A stretch of 64,000 bases of DNA from a marine group bacterium Sva0996 bin134 (GTDB taxonomy: Bacteria; Actinomycetota; Acidimicrobiia; Acidimicrobiales; Bin134): positions 124,001 through 188,000 of the forward strand of contig MPNQ01000003.1 of the NCBI GenBank assembly GCA_002239105.1, in the 5' to 3' direction. The stretch's first letter is position 1. Every line of letters starts with the position of its first letter. The notes beneath the pieces are model-generated. The model made no database searches, was not told the DNA's origin, and saw only the letters and a list, made by a program, of their open reading frames with translations. The position numbers and the translations under genes were made by a program. Of the stretch, positions 17,301-25,179 are shown piece after piece.

Positions 17301-18069
17301 CAGAGACGCCCTAAGAAGGCTCCTGTGCGAACGCCTCTGCCAAGAGGTAGACGTTGAGCAACGCCCAGACGGCGAGTTCATGCTGCGCACACACTTCGAG
17401 TTTCCCGACGGTGACAGCTACCCCTTCTATTTGGCGGAAGCTCCCTCTGGAGGACTCCGCCTCTCAGACCGCGGCCACACCCTGATGCACATCAGCTACG
17501 AGCACGATGTCGACTCTTTTCTTGATGGAACTCGCGGAATGCTCATGGAGCGAATTACGTCTGAAACCGGTCTTGTGCGAGAAGACGGGGCATTCCACCT
17601 TGAGACATCCGCGGAAAGACTCTCCGAAGCCATCTTCACCTTTGGGCAGGCATTGACGAGAATCTACGACTTGACATTGCTATCCCGCTCAAACGTCGGA
17701 TCGACCTTCTACGACGATCTAGCTGACTGCCTCTCTGGTCTTGTTGATGCCGAGAGGATCCAGCGTGATTATCAGCCTGAGGTGCCCAATGCCGAGGCCT
17801 ATCCTGTGGACTACCGAATCAAGGGCCAAAGCGATGTCCCGTTGTTCCTCTACGGAGTGCCTAACCGCGACAAGGCGCGGCTGACAACGATCATGCTTAG
17901 CTATTTTCACCTGCATAAGCTCCAATTCGAATCGATCATCGTATTCGAAGACCAGGCTGAAATTCCGAGAGCCGATCTCGCGAGGCTTTCAGATGTCGGT
18001 GGAGACATGATTTCTTCGCTGGACGCCACCGACGATCTCGCCCGGAAGCTCGAGCAACGAGCGGCCTAA
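17290..18069 (+). CDS. DUF1828/DUF1829 domain protein
   Basis: Function unknown. The N-terminal half (residues about 1-95) fits DUF1828: an acidic start, then YPFYLAEAPSGGLRLSDRGHTL, with the typical LSDxGxT element. The C-terminal half (about 130-255) fits DUF1829, including VDYRIKGQSDVPLFLYGV and a following strand-rich region (FESIIVFEDQAEIPRADL) that looks like a compact alpha/beta domain. The ATG at 17290 lies inside the end of the 158-aa gene, giving an 11-nt overlap. The family is found in phage-related and accessory regions, which fits its place in the island. Beyond the overlap and domain calls I see no catalytic motif. 18070-18279, downstream, is AT-rich and holds no gene I can support. 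Confidence 0.82.
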   Translation: MALDRDALRRLLCERLCQEVDVEQRPDGEFMLRTHFEFPDGDSYPFYLAEAPSGGLRLSDRGHTLMHISYEHDVDSFLDGTRGMLMERITSETGLVREDGAFHLETSAERLSEAIFTFGQALTRIYDLTLLSRSNVGSTFYDDLADCLSGLVDAERIQRDYQPEVPNAEAYPVDYRIKGQSDVPLFLYGVPNRDKARLTTIMLSYFHLHKLQFESIIVFEDQAEIPRADLARLSDVGGDMISSLDATDDLARKLEQRAA

Positions 18070-18279
18070 TTCACACATTGGTGGATAGGACTTCGATTTA
18101 CGCTCTCACTAATCGCGCGCTGGCCAGACTACACATAGCACTACCGAGCATTATCCAAAAGGGCGAGCACTGGCAATCGGTGAGGCCCGGTAATATTTTC
18201 CTAACTAGAATAGTTTAGATGAGACTTATGATCCAAGTAGAGCACTCGGCCCTTATATCTCTTAGCACCAAGTGTTATA

Positions 18280-19176
18280 TTAACCAATTCCATTGGCTCC
18301 TGCTATCCAATTCGCAAAATCAGGTATGACGCCGCCCGGATGTTCTTTGGGGTGATAGGCAACGAACCTGACCGCTGATTCCCAAGTCAAGTGGTTGATA
18401 TATTCTACTAAAGAAGGGGATATTGTGACATGAGGGTCTTGTTCAGCCGTTAGTGCAGCACAAATGTAGCGACCTAATGGTATCAACAATAGATCTGAGT
18501 CGCCGATCGCAAGCCCATCTCTTGGGCCTGTCTTACCTGTCTTCCTGCAATGATTTACTAACGGCGAATCGCAAAAGGAAAATCCAGATTGCCCTTTCAT
18601 CGGTCTAATAATTTGAACATAGAAGGGTTCGAATATCTCAAGTGATGTGTTGTATATGTGTAGCATTCTGTCGACTTGGCTCAAATTTGAATCTACCATG
18701 AATTCACCTCTGACCAAAACTAGTTCTTGGAGTTCACCTTCCCTGGATTCTCTACCATACTCCTTTCGAAACATCTGCTTAAGTTGTTCATCCGATTCTG
18801 CCTGTCTGGCATAGTCATCTATAAATTCTGGTTCAAACCGAAGGGCGGCATCTCGAATTGATTCACTTCGAGCAAAGTGCAATGCTGCAATTGCTTTGAT
18901 GGCTGCGGTGGCTTCAACATCGAGATTAGCGTTAGTATCCGTCACTCGACGCATATTTCGAATCGACATATTCTCTATGCGGCCCCACTCTTCGTCCACT
19001 TCATCTCGGAGTTGACCCTTTGAATCAGCAAATGTGCTGTGTGACCTGGCGACAAATGCGTGGCGGATTCCAACTTCCTTGCGGGTACGATTTAGCTTGT
19101 CGACCAGAATGATGCGTTCTCCATCGGCAAAACCTCTCTGATAACCCCGTGCCACATAGTGCTGATGCCTTCCCAC
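18280..19176 (-). CDS. DUF4238 domain protein, GC-poor
   Basis: Uncharacterised DUF4238 family, recognised by the N-terminal GRHQHYVARGYQRGFAD (family pattern xxHHYVPxxYLxxF), the long helical middle and the conserved GFSFCDSPLV near residue 220. I place the start at GTG 19176, because AAGGGAAGGG lies 9 nt upstream and the family begins right there; an ATG at 19233 would add 19 residues. Base composition is clearly poorer in GC than its neighbours, with many AT-ending codons (Ile ATA/ATT, Asn AAT), a sign of recent transfer. It is transcribed against the flanking core defence genes and lies in the insert between the helicase and methylase. DUF4238 genes recur in accessory loci; molecular role unknown. 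Confidence 0.85.
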   Translation of the reverse strand: MGRHQHYVARGYQRGFADGERIILVDKLNRTRKEVGIRHAFVARSHSTFADSKGQLRDEVDEEWGRIENMSIRNMRRVTDTNANLDVEATAAIKAIAALHFARSESIRDAALRFEPEFIDDYARQAESDEQLKQMFRKEYGRESREGELQELVLVRGEFMVDSNLSQVDRMLHIYNTSLEIFEPFYVQIIRPMKGQSGFSFCDSPLVNHCRKTGKTGPRDGLAIGDSDLLLIPLGRYICAALTAEQDPHVTISPSLVEYINHLTWESAVRFVAYHPKEHPGGVIPDFANWIAGANGIG

Positions 19177-19423
19177 GACTATAACCCTTCCCTTGCGGAA
19201 CCGAATATGATCCGATACATGAGATGCCTGCATACAGATCTACTTGCGTGGTGTTCAACCAGCAGTCTCTCAGCGCTGTTCCCTGCTCCCCAACACCATT
19301 GCGCAGCCGAGAATTGGCTCTAAGCAAGCCGATTCTCCAATTGCCCGAGATTCTCCTGGCCTTAGAAGGCGCATCTAGGCGAGGGAGGACAAGCTCACAC
19401 CGAACGGGTAGGGTGCGCGTCCT

Positions 19424-22189
19424 GTGGGGTACCGGCGGAAGCTAATTGAGGTGGCGTTGCCGCTGGATGCCATCAATGCGGCATCAGCTCGAGAGAAGTC
19501 GATTCGGCATGGGCATCCTTCAACGCTCCATCTGTGGTGGTCGCGCAAGCCATTGGCTGCCTGCCGGGCGGTGCTGTTCGCGTCGCTGATAGATGACCCT
19601 TCTAGCCAGCCCGACAGGTTTCCCACTGAAGCGGCCCAGAATGCCGAGCGGAAGCGTCTATTCGAGCTGATCGAAGAATTGGTGGTGTGGGAGAACAGCA
19701 ACGACCCAGAGGTCCTGGTGAAGGCCCGGGCAGAGGTCGCGGCGAGCTGCGACGGTCATCTTCCACCAGTGCTCGACCCGTTTGCTGGCGGCGGCAGCAT
19801 CCCCTTGGAAGCCCAACGACTCGGGCTGGAAGCGCATGCCAGCGACCTAAATCCAGTTGCAGTGCTGATCAACAAGGCCATGATCGAGATCCCGCCACTC
19901 TTCGCCGGACAACCGCCCGTTCATCCGGACCCCGAACGGCCACTCGCGCTTGGCTCATGGCCTGGAGCACAAGGCCTCGCCGCCGACGTCAAGTACTACG
20001 GACAATGGATTCGGGAACAGGCCGCAGTTCGCATTGGTCACCACTATCCCAAGGTCGAACTCCCCGCTGAGCATGGCGGTGGCCAGACCGCCGTCATCGC
20101 CTGGCTGTGGACCCGTACTGTCACTTGTCCTAATCCGGCCTGCGCGGCAGAAATACCACTGGCGTCGACATGGTGGCTGTCAAAAAAGAGCAGGCAGCCA
20201 GTGTGGGTGGACCCCGCCATAGACCCTGTATCTCGCACTGTTGACTACCGAATCGGCACGAATGCCAGCGGCCCACCGCAGGCACCCAAGCAGGGCCGGG
20301 CGCAATTCCGCTGCATATTCTGCGCTGCCGCTGTCCCCAACGACTATGTGAAAGCCGAAGCCCAGGCTCACCAGCTTGAAGCCCGTCTCACCGCCATAGT
20401 CGCAGAGAACGGTCACAGACGCGTCTACCTGCCACCTAACGCTGATCACGAAGCTGCCGCCCGCAACATCTCCAAACCCCCTAACCCACCTACCGGTGCA
20501 ATTGCCAACGATCCCCGAGCGATCACGGTCACAAACTGGGGCTTGTCGGAGTGGGCTGACCTGTTCACCAATCGCCAACTCACTGCCCTATGTGTGTTTG
20601 CCGACTTGGTGAGCGATGCCCAAGAGCAAGTCCTCGGCAACGCACTATCCGCAGGAATGAAAGACGACCCTACTCCGCTAAGCGACGGCGGCTGCGGTGC
20701 AGCGGCCTACGCTGAAGCCGTTTCGGTGTACCTGGCATTTGCGGTGTCCAAGTGCGCAGACAGGGGCTCGGGCATGTGTACTTGGGACATCAGCAGAGGT
20801 CTTCGCAGCACCTTCGCCAGGCAGGCGTTGCCAATGAACTGGGATTATGCGGAGACAAACCCGTTCTCTGATTCAGCGGGCAATTGGTCTTCGATGGTCG
20901 ATTTCGTTCACAAGGCACTGTCTGAAACCCCTGCAACTGGTTCGGCAACAGTGATGCAACGGGAAGCATCATCCCCCAGCGTGTCGCCTGTAGTGGTATC
21001 GACCGACCCGCCCTACTACGACAACATCGGTTACTCCGATCTCTCGGACTTTTTCTATATGTGGTTGCGCCGAAGTGTGGGCGGGGTGTTCTCAGAGGTC
21101 TGCTCGACTCTACTGGCACCGAAGTCTCAAGAGCTGGTCGCCGCCCCGTATCGCCACAACGGCGACAAGAGACGGGCCAAGCAATTCTTTGAGAGTGGGT
21201 TGGAAGAGGTGTTCACCCAACTTCGCGATGTCCAGGATCCTCGGTTTCCGATGTCGGTGTTCTATGCATTCAAACAAGCCGAAACAACTGACGATGGCGG
21301 CACAGCGTCCACTGGATGGGAAACCATGCTGGAGGGCCTAATCGGGTCGGGATTCCAAATTACCGGTACCTGGCCGGTACGCAGCGAGTTAGCCAGTCGG
21401 ATGCGCTCGCAGCAGAGCAACGCTTTGGCATCGTCAATCGTGCTGGTTTGTCGACCTCGGCCTGGCGATGCGCCGCTCACCTCGCGGAGAGAGTTTTTGG
21501 ACCGGCTCACCTCCGAACTGCCTGATGCACTCTCCCACTTGAGGGATGTCAACATTGCACCCGTTGATCTGGCACAAGCCGCCATCGGCCCGGGCATGGC
21601 TATATATTCCCGATACTCAAAGGTGATAGAAGCTGACGGCAACCCCATGGGAGTGAGAGCCGCGCTCGCCGCTATCAACCAAACTCTCGACGAAGCCCTC
21701 GAGAGCGCTGAAGCCGACTTGGACACCGATACCCGATGGGCTCTGACCTGGCACTCACAACACGGCTTCCAATCTGGGGACTACGGCCTTGCCGAACAGC
21801 TCTCCAAGTCTCGCAATACCTCCGTTGCAGGTCTCGTTACAGCAGGCATCGCCGCCTCCCACTCCGGCAAGGTACGCCTTCTTGCTCGTGAGGAGCTCGA
21901 CGAAAACTGGAGTCCCGCCGACGATCATCGCCTCACCGTGTGGGAGGTCGTCCAGTATCTGATTCGCGAGCTTGAAATAGGCGGAGAACAACCCGCTGCG
22001 GACCTCCTGCGCCAAGTCGGTGGCCTCGTCGAACCCGCCCGCGAACTCGCCTACCGCCTCTACCACACGTGCGAACGCAAGGGTTGGGCCTCCGACGCCC
22101 TCGCCTACAACAGCCTCGTCTCCGCCTGGCCCGAACTAACCCGCCTAGCCAACAAACCCCCCACCGACCAGACCACCCTAGGCCTTTAG
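19424..22189 (+). CDS. DUF1156 adenine-specific-type DNA methyltransferase with zinc ribbon
   Basis: SAM-dependent DNA amino-methylase of the COG1743/DUF1156 family. The DUF1156 N-terminus is textbook: KLIEVALPLDAINAASAREK, then HGHPSTLHLWWSRKPLAACR. Catalytic pieces in order: SAM-binding DPFAGGG at 118-124; a Cys4 zinc-ribbon-like region at about 235-300 (CPNPAC and CIFC); and motif IV DPPYYDN at 528-534. Length 921 aa is normal. The start is GTG 19424. It is one of the three same-strand core genes of the island. DUF1156 and DUF499 proteins are recorded as neighbours in predicted anti-phage loci, so this enzyme is likely the self-marking modification arm. The recognition sequence is unknown. 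Confidence 0.94.
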   Translation: MGYRRKLIEVALPLDAINAASAREKSIRHGHPSTLHLWWSRKPLAACRAVLFASLIDDPSSQPDRFPTEAAQNAERKRLFELIEELVVWENSNDPEVLVKARAEVAASCDGHLPPVLDPFAGGGSIPLEAQRLGLEAHASDLNPVAVLINKAMIEIPPLFAGQPPVHPDPERPLALGSWPGAQGLAADVKYYGQWIREQAAVRIGHHYPKVELPAEHGGGQTAVIAWLWTRTVTCPNPACAAEIPLASTWWLSKKSRQPVWVDPAIDPVSRTVDYRIGTNASGPPQAPKQGRAQFRCIFCAAAVPNDYVKAEAQAHQLEARLTAIVAENGHRRVYLPPNADHEAAARNISKPPNPPTGAIANDPRAITVTNWGLSEWADLFTNRQLTALCVFADLVSDAQEQVLGNALSAGMKDDPTPLSDGGCGAAAYAEAVSVYLAFAVSKCADRGSGMCTWDISRGLRSTFARQALPMNWDYAETNPFSDSAGNWSSMVDFVHKALSETPATGSATVMQREASSPSVSPVVVSTDPPYYDNIGYSDLSDFFYMWLRRSVGGVFSEVCSTLLAPKSQELVAAPYRHNGDKRRAKQFFESGLEEVFTQLRDVQDPRFPMSVFYAFKQAETTDDGGTASTGWETMLEGLIGSGFQITGTWPVRSELASRMRSQQSNALASSIVLVCRPRPGDAPLTSRREFLDRLTSELPDALSHLRDVNIAPVDLAQAAIGPGMAIYSRYSKVIEADGNPMGVRAALAAINQTLDEALESAEADLDTDTRWALTWHSQHGFQSGDYGLAEQLSKSRNTSVAGLVTAGIAASHSGKVRLLAREELDENWSPADDHRLTVWEVVQYLIRELEIGGEQPAADLLRQVGGLVEPARELAYRLYHTCERKGWASDALAYNSLVSAWPELTRLANKPPTDQTTLGL

Positions 22190-22226
22190 GCGTCGGCTCA
22201 ATGTCTGTCAATTGCAATTGCCATCC

Positions 22227-23246
22227 TCATACTCGAGGGACCGCCTTAAGGTGCCAGCCTTCCCCGGAGCCCAGAAGGCGTAGAACAACATAACTCTTGA
22301 TATGAGGGTGTTTGGCAATTGCCCATATCTGGTCGAAGCAGCCAAATTCGATGTCTGCCAGTTCTGAGAGTGACGGTACTTGGGAGCCTGCATCTAGGAG
22401 ATCAGCGAGTTGCCAACCGGCCGAGCCTTCGAGCATCACCGCAAGCCACTTCGCACCAGGCGCGTTCTCCATCTGGCTCTTCGCTGCTTTCCTGTTGATG
22501 CAGTTGCGGACAGTCGGCAAGAGCGGATCGAGCCAGCCAAAGGACGAATCACCAGTTGATGCATGAGCGATGATCGCCCCAAGTCCTGAATCAACCGATT
22601 CAGGGGTCTTGACCACACTCACTTCCCGAGCGGATTCAGGATTCCAGAAGGACTCTGGATACCAATGTCCTTGTCGTCGGACCCCTTCGACAACCTGAGC
22701 TTCGAAGTCATCGTGAGCCAATCCGCCCGGTTGCTGCGCTAGTTCACGAGCCACGCTTTCTAGGAATCCGGGACGGTTAATGATCAACATGGCAGAAACA
22801 AGCTGATCATTGGCAGCGACCAGCATCTCCGCTGGTGTACCCCCACCGGTCTCCACACTGCTCAACAGATTCACCAGCGCTTCAACCAGCTCCTTGACAG
22901 GCCTCTTCTTGTTGTCGGCGGGATGATGGTCAGAAACCCATACATGCCACTCAAAACACAGCCGCGAGTCCGGCCAGCGCTTTGGCTTATGGCGCTTCAT
23001 CCCGGATTCTGGATCGATTGTCACCTCAGACATCTGCGCCCAGAAGCTCAATTCGGCCTCGTCAGCAGCCAGCGTGACCTCGACATCGGCTACCCGCCCG
23101 TTTGCCAATGTCACCCGCCAGTCAGGCGTTGGCATACCGCCCTCAGGCTTCAGCCTCTGGTAACCCGCTACATCCTCAATTCCGCAGATGGCGTCCATGG
23201 CAGCTTGTTCATCAGGTCTGACGCCGTCTTTGCGCACAAGGGACAA
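22227..23246 (-). CDS. Uncharacterised 339-aa island protein
   Basis: I do not recognise a family. It is soluble, with no signal peptide or membrane helix. Residues about 40-58 (PDWRVTLANG, then VADVEVTLA) resemble the core of a PD-(D/E)XK fold, with PD followed by E-x-T, but the usual final Lys is replaced by Thr, so nuclease activity is doubtful. The rest is helical with scattered Trp. The start is TTG 23246, with GTG 23237 as an alternative. It runs opposite to the core genes and its end faces the methylase end (37 bp apart, convergent). Its place between methylase and DUF499 ATPase suggests an accessory of the defence island. Confidence 0.7.
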   Translation of the reverse strand: MSLVRKDGVRPDEQAAMDAICGIEDVAGYQRLKPEGGMPTPDWRVTLANGRVADVEVTLAADEAELSFWAQMSEVTIDPESGMKRHKPKRWPDSRLCFEWHVWVSDHHPADNKKRPVKELVEALVNLLSSVETGGGTPAEMLVAANDQLVSAMLIINRPGFLESVARELAQQPGGLAHDDFEAQVVEGVRRQGHWYPESFWNPESAREVSVVKTPESVDSGLGAIIAHASTGDSSFGWLDPLLPTVRNCINRKAAKSQMENAPGAKWLAVMLEGSAGWQLADLLDAGSQVPSLSELADIEFGCFDQIWAIAKHPHIKSYVVLRLLGSGEGWHLKAVPRV

Positions 23247-23365
23247 CGCTACCCGGCTGCAAGCCGAGAGCAGTTTTGATATCCGTATCTGGTTCGCCTT
23301 GACACCACGTTGTCACTATCCCTTCGTACACTGCGTGGACTTGTCGAACCTCTAAAGGAGAACTC

Positions 23366-24046
23366 GTGACGTCAGGAGCCATAGCCACCTCTCTGTTGGC
23401 CGCCGCATTGCTGCCCGGCGCCCTCTTCCAGTGGGGCTTCGAACGCAACGCTGGGCGATACGGCATAGGTCTCAAGGACCGTATTTTGCGAGTAACGGGA
23501 ACCTCAGCGTTATTTCTTGCCATGTTCGCGTGGCCTCTTCACTGGCTCTACGCAAACTACTGGGATCAGATAGCAGCTGGAAAAATTCTGCCCCGACTGA
23601 TATATGCCATTCCCATAATCTACTTGCTTATTCCTTCAATCATCGGATGGATATACGGCTCAAGTTTGAAGAAAGAAAAGGCATGGGCACGAAAACTGGC
23701 AGGTACTAACAGATTCCCTACAGCCTGGGACTATGCCCTGTCTGGACGCAAGGGCGGATGGATTCGATGTCAACTCAAGTCAGGCATTTGGGTTGGAGGC
23801 TTGTTTTCTGACCTAAACAGTGGCGAAGACGTCAAGAGCCATAAGAGATCATATGCGAGCGGATATCCAGAAGCTCACGAGTTGTATCTGTATCCCACGG
23901 TCCTCATGGATAGAGAGACTGGTGAATTCAAGACTAGAGAAGACGGACAACCATTGCTCGGTATCGGTGGACTGTTGCTGTTCGGCGAAGAAATCGCTAT
24001 TGTAGAATTCATAGACACACTGGATTGGAATGGGGAGCATGCCTAA
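23366..24046 (+). CDS. DUF6338-like membrane protein
   Basis: Predicted membrane protein of unknown function. Three hydrophobic segments in the first half: about residues 4-22, 46-66 and 78-98 (IYAIPIIYLLIPSIIGWIYG). A soluble C-terminal domain follows, with AWDYALSGRKGGWIRCQLKSG and VGGLFSD, then YASGYPEAHELYL, which I recognise as the DUF6338 pattern. The GTG at 23366 follows AAGGAG with a 5-nt gap, a strong ribosome site. The last 8 nt overlap the start of a 56-codon gene (24039-24209). The pair forms a self-contained cassette in the interval between the methylase and the DUF499 ATPase. GC content is lower than in flanking core genes. Confidence 0.85.
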   Translation: MTSGAIATSLLAAALLPGALFQWGFERNAGRYGIGLKDRILRVTGTSALFLAMFAWPLHWLYANYWDQIAAGKILPRLIYAIPIIYLLIPSIIGWIYGSSLKKEKAWARKLAGTNRFPTAWDYALSGRKGGWIRCQLKSGIWVGGLFSDLNSGEDVKSHKRSYASGYPEAHELYLYPTVLMDRETGEFKTREDGQPLLGIGGLLLFGEEIAIVEFIDTLDWNGEHA

Positions 24047-24209
24047 GAGACCCAGCCAGGAACATCGTGATTTTAGGGGCGGATACTATCCCACAGAAGT
24101 GGTTGTCGGGCCACCACCGCCTGGTCCTGCCTTGGATGCACCGAGGCCCGGCCAGCAGGACCCACCTCCGGCGAGCACGCAAGACTCTGCTGACCCCCCC
24201 TCTGACTAA
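24039..24209 (+). CDS. 56-aa Pro-rich small protein, overlaps DUF6338 gene
   Basis: Short reading frame starting ATG inside the last codons of the DUF6338 gene (8-nt overlap) and ending TAA at 24207-24209. The product is disordered and Pro-rich: a basic start (MPKRPSQEHR), an aromatic patch (RGGYYPTEVVVG), then runs of Pro, Ala, Gln and Asp to the end. The overlap gives translational coupling, and the coding potential looks real because the third positions are GC-biased and the sequence is not a shadow of another gene. From memory, DUF6338 genes elsewhere are followed by similar small GYxP proteins. Function unknown; it could be a partner or regulator of the membrane protein. Confidence 0.65.
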   Translation: MPKRPSQEHRDFRGGYYPTEVVVGPPPPGPALDAPRPGQQDPPPASTQDSADPPSD

Positions 24210-24270
24210 CTGTCCTGCCAAAACGACACCCCTAGAATCAAGAGAGCCGAGGGCAGTAGCCCGAGGAAGT

Positions 24271-24310
24271 GGAGCCCGGTACCTCTCCGGACGGTGAGTG
24301 GCCGGGCTCC
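24271..24310 (-). terminator. Hairpin after the minus-strand gene fragment
   Basis: A perfect 9-bp stem, GGAGCCCGG (24271-24279) with CCGGGCTCC (24302-24310), closes a 22-nt loop containing CTCTCCGGACGGTGAG. It lies just past the stop of the minus-strand fragment. There is no clear U-tract, so it is terminator-like rather than a canonical intrinsic terminator. Confidence 0.5.
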
Positions 24311-24316
24311 TGCGCG

Positions 24317-24574
24317 TCAGGGAAGGCACCGATCTACATCCTTAACGTGCTCAACAAGTTCGCGAGCCCTCTGGCGCCAGTTCCCCCCAGCCCCATAGGC
24401 CCATGCCAGGGTATCTGCGATCCACAGGATCGGTTCCTCGCCAGGCCCGAGATGGGCGTAGGTCAAACTGGCTGGCGCTTGTCCAAGGCGCTTCGCTTGA
24501 GCAATCTGGGATTCTTCTCTAGCATCCTGGCTGATTTCCCGGCGTTCGAGTACTACCATCTTCGTTCTGCTCAC
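24317..24574 (-). pseudogene. C-terminal fragment, minus-strand copy (85 codons)
   Basis: The reading frame ends in a segment EEPILWIADTLAWAYGAGG followed by NWRQRAREL, which I recognise as the tail of a larger actinobacterial family (DUF3800-like or similar; not certain). Only the tail is present: the first 40 residues do not look like a complete N-terminal domain and no good ribosome site precedes GTG 24574. The homologous tail on the other strand (24551-24694) shows that both are remnants of an inverted duplication. It could still be expressed as an 85-aa protein, so the call of fragment is likely but not proven. Confidence 0.5.
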
Positions 24575-24694
24575 GAGCCCATCCTGTGGATCCCCGATGC
24601 GGTGGCGTGGGCTTGGGGACGCGGAGGGAACTGGCGCAGACAGGTCGAGCGTCTCGGCCTCATCAGCAGCCTCACACGAGTCAAGTTGCCATAG
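24551..24694 (+). pseudogene. C-terminal fragment, plus-strand copy
   Basis: 48 codons from YYHLRSAHEPILWIPD onward, including AVAWAWGRGGNWRRQ, ending at TAG 24692-24694. It aligns well with the tail encoded on the minus strand at 24317-24574 (shared EPILWI, AWA, GGNWR). The frame continues upstream for a while without matching anything recognisable, and no start or domain is visible, so this is a truncated gene end. Confidence 0.5.
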
Positions 24695-24703
24695 ACGCGC
24701 AAA

Positions 24704-24737
24704 ACCCGGCCGCTCACCGTCCGGAGAGGAGCCGGGT
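24704..24737 (+). terminator. Hairpin after the plus-strand gene fragment
   Basis: Stem ACCCGGC (24704-24710) with GCCGGGT (24731-24737). The loop is close to the reverse complement of the loop in the hairpin at 24271-24310. It follows the stop of the plus-strand fragment by 9 nt, which explains it as the copied terminator. Confidence 0.45.
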
Positions 24738-24823
24738 CTACTTCCTCGGGCTAGTGCCTTCGGCCCATCAAGTCTGCCCCAATTGCCATACGAACTTCAA
24801 CCCTCCGGCTCTACTGCACTACT

Positions 24824-25021
24824 TCAGCTGGCGTGCGGCCAGCCATTTGGCCTCAAGATGGCGACCTGCATCACTCCTGGCTCGTCATTGCCCAAGAACT
24901 CACCGGAATCCCACCGTCGTGCGAACTCTGAACCGTCCACGTTCAAGAGCCGACGGGCTGCGTCGTCGAAAATTTCCCATTGCTCTTCGTCGGAGATCAA
25001 TTCAAAGCTCACGCCAGCCAT
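24824..25021 (-). CDS. Small 65-aa protein, actinobacterial type
   Basis: Acidic, soluble protein of unknown function. The segment LISDEEQWEIFDDAARRLL followed by FARRWDSGEF and VMQVAIL is a pattern I have seen in short actinobacterial proteins of similar size, so it is probably a real gene rather than chance. The ATG at 25021 has GGGAG about 11 nt upstream. It is transcribed away from the DUF499 gene across a 158-bp divergent spacer. Its presence inside the island suggests an accessory or antitoxin-like role; nothing in the sequence proves that. Confidence 0.6.
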   Translation of the reverse strand: MAGVSFELISDEEQWEIFDDAARRLLNVDGSEFARRWDSGEFLGNDEPGVMQVAILRPNGWPHAS

Positions 25022-25179
25022 TGCCTTGCTCCCTAAGCTCGTTTCGGCCTCGGTAACGAATCATATCGACACCTGGTCTCCGACCGAGGATGGAGAATCG
25101 AGACTTTGCGCTGATTTGTGACACCCGCCGCACTACCGGCAACAGGTTTGCAGCCAGTCACATGGAGTAGAAACAGGGC

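Larger units (their letters stand above)
24271..24737. repeat. Diverged inverted duplication of a gene tail plus its terminator
   Basis: Two arms of about 170 bp, in opposite orientation, each hold the C-terminal end of the same protein family followed by a hairpin of nearly the same sequence. Left arm: 24271 to about 24440 (reads on the minus strand). Right arm: about 24551 to 24737 (plus strand). Arm identity looks like roughly three-quarters by eye. The centre (about 24440-24550) is not repeated. See the two fragments and two hairpins listed separately. Confidence 0.65.

Noticed and set aside
24597-25121. Plus-strand open frame of 174 codons before the DUF499 gene
   Set aside because: It overlaps the plausible small minus-strand gene at 24824-25021 and the duplicated hairpin, and its Pro/Ser-rich translation resembles no protein family.
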